DNA of 64,000 bases from Oscillospiraceae bacterium HV4-5-C5C (lineage in GTDB: Bacteria > Bacillota > Clostridia > Saccharofermentanales > Fastidiosipilaceae): NCBI GenBank assembly GCA_012034405.1, contig JAAVLZ010000004.1, positions 1-64,000 on the forward strand, written 5' to 3'. The notes beneath the pieces are model-generated. The model had not been told where the DNA came from and searched no databases. It worked only from the letters and a program-made list of their open reading frames with translations. Below, in pieces: positions 18,112 through 30,495 of this stretch (position 1 is its first letter; every line of letters begins with the position of its first letter). Made by a program: the position numbers and the translations under genes.

Positions 18112-18916
18112 CAGCCAGACCTCCGGCACTATCAGGCAAGTGACGGTCGTGCCGATTTTCTGGCGTCCAATCGGAGATATCACGCCGCGGGCTGGACAAG
18201 GCCAGGCAATGGACCTGCGCGGCACCGGCCGCCAGAACCGTTCGCGCCGCACTGTAAAGTGTTGAGCCGCTGGACAAAACATCATCAAGCAGTAAGACCT
18301 TCCGCTGCCGTAAGCATTGTGTATTTACCTTAAAGGCCCCGTTCACATTCATCAAACGATCGGTCCCTTCCATCTCACTTTGCCGCTCTGTGCTCCGATG
18401 TCTGAACAAGATATCCGTTCTTAATTCAAAGCCAAGCCGGTGGCTAAGCGGTCGCGCCAGTAATTCAGCCTGATTGTAGCCTCTTTCAGCCATCCTCCGC
18501 TCAGACAACGGGATCGGCAGCAAAAGCCAAGTCGCCGGACCGCCCATATCAAAAGTCAATTTTTCAGTCTGAATATCAAGAGCCAGTCTTTGAGCCATTA
18601 ATTGTCCCAGCGGCAAGGCATATTCCGGATGCTGATGAAACTTCAAGCCTCTGACCAAGCGCGGAAGGTCACTCCTATAGTGGAAGAAGACTGAAGCTCT
18701 GATGTTCCGTGCCTGAAAATAGTCAGTCGCGGATAGTTGTCGGGTCATTGCAGGACTCAGAACCTGCATATGGCGCTCGGTTTGTCTGCGGAATGGCAGT
18801 TGAGCTACACAGGCAGGACAGAGGTCCTGAAAATCGCCGGACCGATAGCGCTGACCACAGATGATGCAGCAAGCCGGAAATAAGGTCAAAGCAGCTGTCT
18901 CTAACCATGCGATCAT
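18104..18916 (-). CDS. comFC: ComF family amidophosphoribosyltransferase-like protein
   Basis: The 270-residue protein has an N-terminal zinc-ribbon (CCIICG at about 16-21 and CPAC at about 33-36) and a C-terminal phosphoribosyltransferase fold with the PRPP loop VLLLDDVLSSGSTL (about residues 208-221). PIPLSERRMAERGYNQAELLA is the typical ComFC central motif. Members take part in DNA uptake/competence, though their reaction is not settled. The C-terminus extends some 30 polar residues past the usual end. It is transcribed away from the Tad locus. A nearby comFA helicase gene was not found. Confidence 0.88.
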   Translation of the reverse strand: MIAWLETAALTLFPACCIICGQRYRSGDFQDLCPACVAQLPFRRQTERHMQVLSPAMTRQLSATDYFQARNIRASVFFHYRSDLPRLVRGLKFHQHPEYALPLGQLMAQRLALDIQTEKLTFDMGGPATWLLLPIPLSERRMAERGYNQAELLARPLSHRLGFELRTDILFRHRSTERQSEMEGTDRLMNVNGAFKVNTQCLRQRKVLLLDDVLSSGSTLYSAARTVLAAGAAQVHCLALSSPRRDISDWTPENRHDRHLPDSAGGLAVI

Positions 18917-19186
18917 AGTAACCCCCTTCTGTTCAGCTATTGCTCTTTCAATCGACGATGTATCCGCTTGAAAGCTTACACGCTTTTCAGGCCTGGCAGG
19001 GCTCAGTTATTCCGGCCTGCAGCCTCATTCTACGCCTTATACAGATTTAAGATTAATTCCGTATTTGGTACAGGCACAGGCCCCCTGATGTCCGATTTGG
19101 GTAGAATTTGACTTGTTTTGTCAGCTGAAAACACCTGCCAGGGGGACCGTAGCCAGTAAGATAAAAGCAACGAACGGAGGAAACGC

Positions 19187-20167
19187 ATGCTGACAATTTG
19201 GATACTCGATCAGGAAAAAATATATCGGGAGAGTCTTCGCCGCTACTTATTGAAGCAGCGGCCTGATTATGCAATTAAGCTTTGGGAGGACCCTGAAAAG
19301 GTCGTCGCTGCCTGGCAGACAGACCCTCCCGATTTGCTGATATACACACCTGGTCAATGGACGGAGCCGCTTACAGTTCAGGCCCCCCTGCGGGTGCTCA
19401 GACTTTTGCTGCCCGCTTCAGGCCTGCAAGTTCAACCCCGGGGAAAGGTGCCGGCGGAGCCCTCAGCCGCCGCTGTAAGTGAGCTAGCTTTGCCCCGGTT
19501 AAGTTCAGCCGCCTCTATCCTTGCCGCCATTGATCAATACGGTTCAAATCAGACGCTAGCGCAAGGACAGACCGAGCAGCTGACCACCTATCTGGTTTTG
19601 TACCCTGTAGTGCCACCGTTACATTGCCCGCCATTAAAAGCGACTGTAGCCAGGCAGCAGCAAGCCGGTAAGCAAATACTGTATTTGAATCTGGCTCCTT
19701 CTTTTGTCCGTTTTCCTCTGGGCTGTACAGAAGAGCGGGCAGAAGCTCAAGCAAATCAGTTCAGTCTGTCTAAACTGCTGCTGCGTTTGACTGAAACCGG
19801 CCCGGGAAATCCTGACCTCTGGCCTTATCTGACTTATTGTCATAGCGGTGGCTTGGCTTTTCCACGTTTTTTGCGCGCAGACGATGTTTATGGACTGACA
19901 CCAAGACTGCTGTTCAACCTATATCAAGCGATTGTCCAGATGATCAAGCAGCAGTCTGAGCCATTTTGTCTGGTCATACAGTTTGGAGCACTGTCTCTGC
20001 AGCTTCCCGCGCGGCTGCTGCCATTTGCGGACGAGTTGATCACAGTTGCAGATGAAGCGTACTGCGCAGTAGATGACTGGAAGGATGAATTGAATGAATT
20101 TCTGAAGGCAAAACCTGATCACTGCAGTTTTGCTGAATATATTTCAGGAGAAACAGCCTATGCTTAA
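19187..20167 (+). CDS. TadZ/CpaE-like pilus locus protein
   Basis: The 326-residue product starts with a receiver-like fold (IWILDQEKIYRESLRRYLL) and continues into a region reminiscent of the MinD-like ATPase part of CpaE/TadZ (YLNLAPS, then VIQFGALSLQLPARLLPFADELI), but no Walker A motif is present. It would therefore be a degenerate, non-ATP-binding localisation factor. The assignment rests largely on position: it directly precedes and overlaps the tadA gene by eight bases, the usual place for tadZ. A CGGAGG site six bases before the ATG supports the start. Confidence 0.55.
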   Translation: MLTIWILDQEKIYRESLRRYLLKQRPDYAIKLWEDPEKVVAAWQTDPPDLLIYTPGQWTEPLTVQAPLRVLRLLLPASGLQVQPRGKVPAEPSAAAVSELALPRLSSAASILAAIDQYGSNQTLAQGQTEQLTTYLVLYPVVPPLHCPPLKATVARQQQAGKQILYLNLAPSFVRFPLGCTEERAEAQANQFSLSKLLLRLTETGPGNPDLWPYLTYCHSGGLAFPRFLRADDVYGLTPRLLFNLYQAIVQMIKQQSEPFCLVIQFGALSLQLPARLLPFADELITVADEAYCAVDDWKDELNEFLKAKPDHCSFAEYISGETAYA

Positions 20168-21392
20168 GAGCAGAAGAAAGAAAGCCAGCAGCCATAAGCC
20201 CCTATCTCAAGCGCCGGTCTCCCCGCCCCTGCAGCCTGACAGCAGCAGCGCCTTTGCCTGTCAGCTTCGCGAAACGCTGCTCCAGCGCCTGGGGGCGGCC
20301 AGTTTACCACCAAATGCCCGACTCCGGGAAATGATAGCTGATATTCTGGATCAAACTTTGTTGCAGGCTGATCTGGTCTGGCCTTTGGCCAAACGTCAAA
20401 AAACCATCAAACTGGTTCTGGATCAAATCAGAGGATTAGATGTATTACAGCCATTTATGGATGATCCTGCGATCACTGAAATAATGGTCAACGGACCATA
20501 CCGGGTATTCATTGAAAAAGCCGGTCAGATAACTGAGACAGACTGTCATTTTCGTGATGCTCAGCATATGACAGAAGTCTTGCTGCATTTATTCAGCCAG
20601 GCGGATCGACCACTTAACTATTGGCATCCCATAGCGGATAGCCGCCTGTCCGATGGCAGCCGGGTAAACGCTATTTTACCGCCGGTTGCACCGGATGGAC
20701 CAATCCTGACCATCAGAAAGTTCACCGGAATCCGTCATGACGCGGCAGCTCTGTGTAACAGCGGCTTTGTTCCCGCAGCCTGGCTGGAGTTTTTAGAATC
20801 GGCTATCCGGCAAAAAAGGAATATCTTTATCAGTGGTGGAACCGGCAGCGGGAAAACAACCCTGCTGAATGTTTTGTCTGCTGCCATTCCCTCAGATCAA
20901 AGGATCGTTACGGTTGAGGACTCAGCCGAGCTGCAGCTGCAGCAACATCGGAATCTGGTGCGTCTGGAATGCCGCAGCAGCGGTCAGGATCCTAACGCAA
21001 CTACGCCCATGAGTGAATTGATCCGGACAGCCCTGAGGCTGCGGCCTGATCGGTTAATTGTTGGCGAAGTACGCGGAGCAGAAGCATTTGATTTGCTGAC
21101 CTCCCTGAATACCGGACATCCCGGAACCTTATGTACCTTACACGCTAACTCATGCCAGGACATTCTATACCGTCTGGCAAACCTGATCCTGCCAGTTTCT
21201 AGGCTGCCCTATGACATGATTTTACGCGAACTCTATGCCAGTGCTGATTATCTGGTTCAGATTGAACGGCTAAGTGACGGTCACCGGCAAGTCACGGAAA
21301 TTGCCGCCGTCTGCAGGCAGCAGCCGCAGCGAATCGAAGTACTTTATACTGCAGCTGCCCGCAAACCCGTTCGGGAAGACGGTGAATCATGA
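20160..21392 (+). CDS. tadA: Tad secretion ATPase TadA/CpaF
   Basis: The GspE/PulE/VirB11-type ATPase that powers assembly of Flp pili. It carries Walker A GGTGSGKTT (about residue 226), the Asp-box region VTVEDSAELQL, the His/Asp box RPDRLIVGEVRGAEA, and GHPGTLCTLHANS. The preceding region RLSDGSRVNAILPPVAPDGP is typical CpaF. The start at 20160 follows AGGAG nine bases upstream; an upstream in-frame ATG at 20130 lacks a site. The 410-residue length fits. It overlaps the upstream gene by eight bases and the downstream membrane gene by four (ATGA). Confidence 0.92.
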   Translation: MLKSRRKKASSHKPLSQAPVSPPLQPDSSSAFACQLRETLLQRLGAASLPPNARLREMIADILDQTLLQADLVWPLAKRQKTIKLVLDQIRGLDVLQPFMDDPAITEIMVNGPYRVFIEKAGQITETDCHFRDAQHMTEVLLHLFSQADRPLNYWHPIADSRLSDGSRVNAILPPVAPDGPILTIRKFTGIRHDAAALCNSGFVPAAWLEFLESAIRQKRNIFISGGTGSGKTTLLNVLSAAIPSDQRIVTVEDSAELQLQQHRNLVRLECRSSGQDPNATTPMSELIRTALRLRPDRLIVGEVRGAEAFDLLTSLNTGHPGTLCTLHANSCQDILYRLANLILPVSRLPYDMILRELYASADYLVQIERLSDGHRQVTEIAAVCRQQPQRIEVLYTAAARKPVREDGES

Positions 21393-23017
21393 CCACCCGG
21401 CGTCTGCGGTCTCTGCTCATTTATCTGCTGTCAATGGGCCTGGTGTTTGCTGCTGCTCTGACTTATTTTGCCAGGCTTAGGATCAGTATCGTCGTGGCGC
21501 TGATCTTTGCCTTTATCCCATATTTAAGTATTCAGCACTACTTAGGGCAAAAAGCTCAGCAAGCCTGTCGCAGCACCGCCGTTTTGTATCTGCAGCACCT
21601 GCTATCCGGTCTTACCGGCGGCAAATCCCTGGAAAAAATGGTTCGGCAGGCAGGAGCACAATTTTGTCCAGCTGCATTGCAGTCTGCCGACTTTCGCCAA
21701 TGGTTAACTTACCTGAGTCGGGACCTGGACGCTCAGATGCCTTTATCTCAAGCATTGTCGGCCCATCAGGCGGTATTGGTCAGTCAGGATGTCCGAACCG
21801 CAATCAGTATGCTGGCTAAGTCTGTGCAATTAGGTGCCAGGGCGCAGGACTTCATGGAATCAGCCATTAAGATGCTCAATGAACAGGATCGTTTGGCTGA
21901 AGAAGTGGCAGCTGAAAACGCCAGAGACAGGCTTGAGGCTACAGTACTGAACTATTTGCCTTTAGCACTGGCGATTATTCTGCGCCGGATGTGGGGCCAG
22001 ACCACCCAGATCTCAGATCCGTCTTCCCGGCAGTTCTGGCTGACCTTACTGTCCTTCTGTTTTCTTTTGCTGTCCTGGTTGCTTTCAACATTTGTAAAAA
22101 TTAAAAAAGAGCCTGCTTATAAGCCCAGAGATCAGGCGCGGGCGACCATAAGCAGCGGATTTATCATGCAGCGTCTGGCCGTAAGCCGGCCAGCCTGGCA
22201 TCCGTTAATTGACCGGCTTGGCTCATTGTATCCCGCGGCTCGGCGTTTAAAGCTGTATCAGGCCTTCAGCTTAAGTCAATTGGCAGTTGCCGCGTCACCA
22301 AAGGCTATGCCGGCAGACCTTAGCGCTCAAGCCCGGTCTGGTCTGGCAGACAGTCATAATCCATCCGGCCAGCTGCCTGATTACCTGCAATTTATCCGCC
22401 GGTTAACCGCGGCAAAACTGGATGCTCTCCTCATCGGATCGCTGGGAGGACTCTTGGTCGGACTCTTCTGGTTTCCTGGCCTGTACCTCTTTCCTATCTT
22501 CAGCCTTATGATAGCGTTTACCCGGGATCAGCAGATCCTGGAACGAGCAAAAGAAACAGAACTGCAACTTTTGCATGATCTGCCTTATTTCTTAGTTATA
22601 GGCAGCCGTTTACTTGAGGCCGGAATGAGTATGACTCAGGCTATAAAGTTCAGTTCAGAGCAGCTGGTGCCCGAACGGCCATTATATTGGGTTATCAGTC
22701 GCATATTAGTCAGAATTTCATCCGGTCTACCTGCGGGACCTGAATTGGCGGTGCTGGCAGCAAGATTAGCCACCCCTACGGCTCAGTCAGCTTTAATGTT
22801 GCTGGAACAATACGAGCGCATGGGACAGCCGCACATCTTATCCAGATTAAGTGAACAGGCCTCTCGTTGCTGGGAATTGCTCAGCTATGGCATGAGGAAA
22901 AGAGCAGAACAGCGAGCAGCACTGCTGCTGATCCCTATGATGCTGGATTTACTGTCTGTCATCCTGCTTGCGATGGCGCCATCTTTGGAATTGCTGAGTC
23001 AGGGGCTGCTATTTTGA
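21389..23017 (+). CDS. TadB-TadC fusion, Tad pilus inner-membrane platform
   Basis: The 542-residue protein holds two T2SF-type units in one chain. The first (about residues 1-235) has two N-terminal helices, a cytoplasmic helical domain (AVLYLQHLLSGLTGGKSLEKMV, then TAISMLAKSVQLG) and a helix pair at about 180-235, like TadB. The second (about 330-542) repeats this with GGLLVGLFWFPGLYLFP, then LLHDLPYFLVIGSRLLEAGMSMTQA, and a terminal hydrophobic pair, like TadC. In most Tad loci these are two adjacent genes. The linker (about 240-330) is basic and polar. It probably forms the platform that TadA drives. Confidence 0.82.
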   Translation: MTTRRLRSLLIYLLSMGLVFAAALTYFARLRISIVVALIFAFIPYLSIQHYLGQKAQQACRSTAVLYLQHLLSGLTGGKSLEKMVRQAGAQFCPAALQSADFRQWLTYLSRDLDAQMPLSQALSAHQAVLVSQDVRTAISMLAKSVQLGARAQDFMESAIKMLNEQDRLAEEVAAENARDRLEATVLNYLPLALAIILRRMWGQTTQISDPSSRQFWLTLLSFCFLLLSWLLSTFVKIKKEPAYKPRDQARATISSGFIMQRLAVSRPAWHPLIDRLGSLYPAARRLKLYQAFSLSQLAVAASPKAMPADLSAQARSGLADSHNPSGQLPDYLQFIRRLTAAKLDALLIGSLGGLLVGLFWFPGLYLFPIFSLMIAFTRDQQILERAKETELQLLHDLPYFLVIGSRLLEAGMSMTQAIKFSSEQLVPERPLYWVISRILVRISSGLPAGPELAVLAARLATPTAQSALMLLEQYERMGQPHILSRLSEQASRCWELLSYGMRKRAEQRAALLLIPMMLDLLSVILLAMAPSLELLSQGLLF

Positions 23018-23135
23018 CTGAATTGTCTGTTTCTGCCTGAAAACAACCCTGAAAACAGAACGGTCAGGCTGATATTCTATGCTCAGCCGCACGGTACAAC
23101 ACTCCCTTAACCAGGCCATAAAACAGGAGGTATTT

Positions 23136-23369
23136 ATGAAAAAGAATCACCGACGTACATCAGATCCGCTCAGCCAGACTGCTCACCCCTGCCCTCCGCG
23201 GCAACTGCAAGATGATCACGGTATGGGGACTCTGGAGATTGTCATTTTAATCGCCGCCTTATTAGCCTTAGCTTTGATCTTTAACCGCCAGATTCAAAGT
23301 TTTGCAACCAGTATCTTTCAAAAAGTCTTTAACGGCGGCAGCATTTTAAATCAGATCGGCGGTTATTAA
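23136..23369 (+). CDS. Flp1-like type IVb pilin
   Basis: This 77-residue protein has a class III prepilin signal: a polar leader of about 29 residues ending in HG|MGTLE, followed by a hydrophobic helix (IVILIAALLALALIF). Glu at +5 after the Gly is the processing hallmark. The rest (FNRQIQSFATSIFQKVFN) matches the short Flp1-like pilins of Clostridia Tad loci. The start at 23136 follows AGGAGG by five bases; an in-frame ATG at 23079 has no site. No dedicated prepilin peptidase gene is in this locus. Confidence 0.85.
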   Translation: MKKNHRRTSDPLSQTAHPCPPRQLQDDHGMGTLEIVILIAALLALALIFNRQIQSFATSIFQKVFNGGSILNQIGGY

Positions 23370-23390
23370 CGGCAAAGGAAGGCATGAAAG

Positions 23391-24836
23391 ATGTTAGGCA
23401 AGGACTTGCTGACTTATTGGCAGCTGGAAACCAATCCTCAGATGCCCGGACAAATTATTCGGCGCAGTCCACATAAAGAAAAGCTGGCAGCAAATTATCA
23501 ATATCAGATCATGCAGCTGCAGCAGCATAAGCTGTCCTGGCCGCTCTTACCGGTGAGCAGGCTGACCCTGCCAACTGATGACCTGCTGATTTGGCCGCTT
23601 GCGGAATTTACGCCCTTTACTGATAAATATAGCGGGAGGCTATGCCCCGCCGATTTACGGCTATGCTTGACCCAGATCAGTTCGACGATGTTAAGGCTGG
23701 AAGAATTTCTGCTCTGGCCTAACCGCCTCTTGCTGGCACTGGATAACATATATGTCCGCTCAGATCAAACGGCAGCTTCACCGGAGCCTGTCAATAAACT
23801 ATTTTTCTTGTATGTACCGGCAAGTCAGTCAGACAGTCCCATAGAACCCAATGAACAGGAACTGCTATGGCGGTTTATTCAAGATTGCTTAAGCAAACCG
23901 GAGTGGGCGGCCCTTCTGACGGATCAGGAAACTCTCAGCTTACAGCAAGCTGCCGCTCAGGGCGCCAGCGGCTTGAGCAAACTGCTGCAACAAGCTGACT
24001 TTTTATCAGGCCGCACCGCCAAAGTGTTCAGGCGGGGAAATAAAGCCAGTCTTAGGCCTAAACATTCAGTCAAGCAGCAAGCACAAGACAAAGCCAATGC
24101 CTCCAGGAGGCGGGGCAAGCCGCTGCTGCAACCCTTTAGTTTTCCGCTGCTGATGCTGGAAGAACTGACCTTATTGCTCTTGGCCAATTTATGTTTTTCG
24201 ATATTCTTAAAGGAAAATGACTGGCTGTTTCTGTTATTGGCAGCCGGCGGTCTTGCCCTGTTGCTTTTCTATAATATATATCTGCTGGTTTCTCCCCAAT
24301 CGCCTTACCGTAAGCAGGCAAGCCAATTTGAAAAGATACAGGCCCAAAACGAGCGGCGTGCGTATGGAGTTGGAAAACAAAGCTATCGTCAAAAAAGGCA
24401 CAAGCCCGCAGCTGATAAGGATAAGTATCCAGTAGCGGCAGCCGGCAATCCTGATGAGCTCAAGGAGGAAGCTGTTCCGTCCGCGGAGCTATATGACCTT
24501 GAGGGCCGGTCGGCCGCCGCGTATAAACAGCTTTTCCGGGATATCGCATTCAGAGCGCATGAAGTATATCCCTTGGCCGTTTTAGTCAGTCAAAAAACGT
24601 TTTTAGGGCACAGTCGGAGACACTGTAACATCCGGCTGACTGATAGCTCAATTGATGCTGTACACGCCCGGATTGATTATATCAAGGGTCAATATCAGAT
24701 CACTGATCTGGATTCAGCGCAGGGCACATTTGTAAATGGTATCCGGCTCAGTCCTGACAGTCCCTATCCACTCAATGGCGATGAAACCATAACACTGGGT
24801 CAAAAAAACCTGTTCTTCAGACTGGATAGGAGTTAA
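23391..24836 (+). CDS. DUF6382/FHA-domain protein of the Tad locus
   Basis: The 481-residue protein has an N-terminal domain (about 1-190) of the kind annotated DUF6382 in clostridial Tad loci, two hydrophobic helices at about 253-300, and a C-terminal FHA domain (about 395-478) with FLGHSRRHCNIRLTDSSIDA, then HARI and the closing GTFVNG block. FHA domains bind phosphothreonine, so it may link pilus assembly to Ser/Thr kinase signalling; no kinase gene is in this window. It closes the compact Tad operon. The atp operon terminator is embedded in its 3' end. Confidence 0.8.
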   Translation: MLGKDLLTYWQLETNPQMPGQIIRRSPHKEKLAANYQYQIMQLQQHKLSWPLLPVSRLTLPTDDLLIWPLAEFTPFTDKYSGRLCPADLRLCLTQISSTMLRLEEFLLWPNRLLLALDNIYVRSDQTAASPEPVNKLFFLYVPASQSDSPIEPNEQELLWRFIQDCLSKPEWAALLTDQETLSLQQAAAQGASGLSKLLQQADFLSGRTAKVFRRGNKASLRPKHSVKQQAQDKANASRRRGKPLLQPFSFPLLMLEELTLLLLANLCFSIFLKENDWLFLLLAAGGLALLLFYNIYLLVSPQSPYRKQASQFEKIQAQNERRAYGVGKQSYRQKRHKPAADKDKYPVAAAGNPDELKEEAVPSAELYDLEGRSAAAYKQLFRDIAFRAHEVYPLAVLVSQKTFLGHSRRHCNIRLTDSSIDAVHARIDYIKGQYQITDLDSAQGTFVNGIRLSPDSPYPLNGDETITLGQKNLFFRLDRS

Positions 24837-24858
24837 GGATCCATCTGAGAACAGGTTT
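24806..24858 (-). terminator. terminator of the atp operon (within the 3' end of the FHA gene)
   Basis: AAACCTGTTCTTCAGA (24806-24821) pairs with TCTGAGAACAGGTTT (24844-24858), with one bulge. Read on the minus strand the stem is followed by a run of seven T, so it terminates transcription coming from atpC. It overlaps the coding end and stop of the convergent FHA gene. Confidence 0.75.
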
Positions 24859-24880
24859 GATATATAGGAGCTGAAACAGC

Positions 24881-27785
<2,905 letters not shown>

Positions 27786-27821
27786 TCACAATCACCTAAT
27801 GGTTTCCGCCAACAGATCAGC

Positions 27822-29762
27822 TTAATCTGTCTCATCTACCAGCTGTTCCTGCTGCCACTGCGGCAGGTACTCCGCGCACAGTTTTTTCACTTCTGCCTGG
27901 TCCTCTTCCGCAAAGAGTCCGCTGTCGGATATCCGCTTGAGGACATCACGGTGAACATTTTGCAGGTAGCGGCTCAGGGCCTGGGCAAACAGATGCACTT
28001 CTTCTGTCGCCAGGGTGGCAAAGGCACCCTGCGTAGCCAGATACAGTAATATAACACTTTCAGGCATGGACCTGGGACTGTACTGGGGCTGCTTCAGGAT
28101 TTCATTCAGGCTCTTGCCCTTTGACAGCTGCTGCTGCGTTTCCGCGTCCAGATCTGAACCGAACTGCGAGAAGGAGGCAATTTCATTATACTGGGCCAGA
28201 CTGATACGGAGTGATCCCGCCACCTTCTTCATAGCCTTGACCTGAGCTGCGCCGCCCACACGAGAAACAGACAGACCCACGTTGATAGCCGGACGCTGAC
28301 CGGAGAAGAACAAATCTGTCTCCAGATAAATCTGTCCATCTGTAATGGATATGACGTTGGTGGGTATATAAGCGGATATATCGCCGCTTTGGGTTTCAAC
28401 AATAGGCAAGGCGGTCAGAGAACCGGCGCCCAGGGCATCACTTAAATGCGCGGAACGTTCCAGCAGTCTGGAGTGCAGGTAAAAGATATCACCGGGATAG
28501 GCTTCACGGCCCGGTGGTCTGCGGAGCAGCAAAGATATATTGCGGTATGCCTGGGCATTCTTTGTGAGGTCGTCATATACGATCAGCACGTCTTTATGCT
28601 GTTCATACATCCAGTACTCTGCAATAGCCGTAGCTGAAAAGGGCGCGATATACTGCATGGAGGCCTGATCAGCAGCTCCAGCTGCCACAATAGTGGTATA
28701 GCGCATGGCGCCGCGCTGCCGCAAGGTTTCCACCACACTGGCCAGCGTAGACATTTTCTGACCGATAGCTACATAAACGCAGTAGACACCCTGATTGGCC
28801 TGATTAATGATTGTATCGATTACAATAGCGGTTTTTCCGGTCTGACGGTCACCAATAATCAACTCACGCTGACCGCGGCCGACTGGAGTCATGGCATCTA
28901 TGGCGGTAATGCCGGTATAAAGCGGAGTCGTAACCGGTTGCCGGTCCACAACGGAAGCCGCCGGCGCTTCAATCTCACGATAGCCTGCCGGCGTTATCGG
29001 GCCATCTTCATCAATCGGCTGACCCAGGGCATCAACCACCCGTCCCAGCATACTGTCTCCGACTGGCACCGCGACAGTGTGGCCGGTGCGCTTACAGATA
29101 GATCCCTCCTGGACTTCATCAATATCACCCAGCAGGACTACGCCAATCTGATCTTCCTCCAGGTTCATGGCAATACCGGAAGCTTTATTGGAGAAGATGA
29201 GCAGCTCATCATTCATACAGTTGCTCAAACCGGCTACATAAGCTATACCGTCCGCCACCCGTAAAACCTGTCCGACTTCATCAATATAGACCTGATCCAC
29301 CACCGGGACACTGTCACCGTCACTGCGGCTTTTGGCCCCCGGCGCAACAGCCGCTTTATCATCGCTGTCCAAAGGTTCCGGGGTGGTGTTCCACAGGAAA
29401 TCCAGGGAAGCCTGGTCAGAATCGGCTTTAAGGAAACGGTCTACCAGTTCTCTCAGCTGACTCTTTTGGTCTTTCAGCAGGTCCTTGACATCAACATTAT
29501 CACCGCTGATCTGCTGCAGTTCTTTATGAAGCAAATCAGAAATATAACCTAGACGGCCCTTAATAGAATAGTCAAAGCGTTTATCATCAAAATAAACGAT
29601 AATACCACCCAGCAGGGACGTATCAATTTCCTGACTCATATCAAGATCAGCGTTCAAATATCCAAAGTGTTCCGCAAAAGCGCCGGCAATCTGCATTGCT
29701 TTTTCTTCTGGGATCCCGGATGCAGAAACGATCCTGATTGTTTTTTTTACTTTATTTGCCAT
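27822..29762 (-). CDS. atpA: ATP synthase alpha subunit with fused delta C-terminal domain
   Basis: At 646 residues it is about 140 longer than a normal alpha subunit. From about residue 155 it is a full alpha: [22 protein letters not shown] barrel, Walker A GDRQTGKT (304-311), and [21 protein letters not shown] near the arginine finger. Residues 5-82 are not alpha. They align with the C-terminal domain of the delta subunit (AtpH): a [13 protein letters not shown] opening, [19 protein letters not shown] and [18 protein letters not shown], matching the usual iDpsLiGG...iDgSvrgrLerL. A linker (about 83-150) joins them. There is no separate atpH between atpF and atpA (only six bases apart), so delta function is expected to reside here. 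Confidence 0.93.
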   Translation of the reverse strand: MANKVKKTIRIVSASGIPEEKAMQIAGAFAEHFGYLNADLDMSQEIDTSLLGGIIVYFDDKRFDYSIKGRLGYISDLLHKELQQISGDNVDVKDLLKDQKSQLRELVDRFLKADSDQASLDFLWNTTPEPLDSDDKAAVAPGAKSRSDGDSVPVVDQVYIDEVGQVLRVADGIAYVAGLSNCMNDELLIFSNKASGIAMNLEEDQIGVVLLGDIDEVQEGSICKRTGHTVAVPVGDSMLGRVVDALGQPIDEDGPITPAGYREIEAPAASVVDRQPVTTPLYTGITAIDAMTPVGRGQRELIIGDRQTGKTAIVIDTIINQANQGVYCVYVAIGQKMSTLASVVETLRQRGAMRYTTIVAAGAADQASMQYIAPFSATAIAEYWMYEQHKDVLIVYDDLTKNAQAYRNISLLLRRPPGREAYPGDIFYLHSRLLERSAHLSDALGAGSLTALPIVETQSGDISAYIPTNVISITDGQIYLETDLFFSGQRPAINVGLSVSRVGGAAQVKAMKKVAGSLRISLAQYNEIASFSQFGSDLDAETQQQLSKGKSLNEILKQPQYSPRSMPESVILLYLATQGAFATLATEEVHLFAQALSRYLQNVHRDVLKRISDSGLFAEEDQAEVKKLCAEYLPQWQQEQLVDETD

Positions 29763-29768
29763 AGCAAG

Positions 29769-30341
29769 TTACCCTCTGCTCGTCGCCTCTCCGGCTGCTG
29801 ATTGGTTGCTTGGTGCAGCTTCAGCTGCAGGTTCTGCCGGTCCTAATTTTTGAGTCAGGATTTCATCAATCATCTGCTTCTGGACTGTTTTATCCATTTG
29901 AGCACTAATAGCCTGTGAAGCAATGGACAAGGCCAGATCTGCAATCTCGCCGCGCACGTCATTAAGAAGCGAAAGCTTCATATGATCGCATTCCGTATCA
30001 GCCCGGGTCAAGGTATCCTTAGCCTTTTGTTTTGCATCATCCAGGATAGCCTGGCTGTTGGCGTTGGCGTGATTCTGCGCCTCATGAACAATACGGGCAG
30101 CTTCCTGCACGGCATTATCAATCTGTTTTTTGGCAGTCTCCTGATCCTGCAGTGCCTTTTGCTGAGCAGTTTCCGCATTCTTGATCATATCAGCGGTCTC
30201 CTGCTGCCGTTTATTCATCATTTTCATGATCGGTTTAAAAAGGAAGCGCTTCAAGACAAGGTACATGATCAGAAGGTTAATAACCGTTGAGATCACAACC
30301 ACCAGCATGGCTGCTAATTTGTCCGGTGAAAACATGTCCAT
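29769..30341 (-). CDS. atpF: ATP synthase b subunit
   Basis: Peripheral stalk of Fo. One N-terminal membrane helix (about residues 10-30) is followed by a long charged coiled coil rich in Ala, Gln and Lys, and a C-terminal segment (SIASQAISAQMDKTVQKQMIDE) that in other enzymes contacts delta. An Ala/Ser-rich tail extends past the usual end to 190 residues. An AAGGAG site precedes the ATG. The next gene is the delta-alpha fusion, so its C-terminus is expected to bind the fused delta domain. Confidence 0.94.
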   Translation of the reverse strand: MDMFSPDKLAAMLVVVISTVINLLIMYLVLKRFLFKPIMKMMNKRQQETADMIKNAETAQQKALQDQETAKKQIDNAVQEAARIVHEAQNHANANSQAILDDAKQKAKDTLTRADTECDHMKLSLLNDVRGEIADLALSIASQAISAQMDKTVQKQMIDEILTQKLGPAEPAAEAAPSNQSAAGEATSRG

Positions 30342-30495
30342 TTTTTTCTCCTTAACGTCCGTTTTGGCCGGGCGTCACACATTCCATCAATCTTTTAACT
30401 CCAGGCAACCAGGCCAGTCCCCGGTCCGCCTTAGCTTATGCTCTTTGTTCCGGTACGGAGCGTGAACCAGGCACCGCTCCAGGCTTTAAGCCTGA

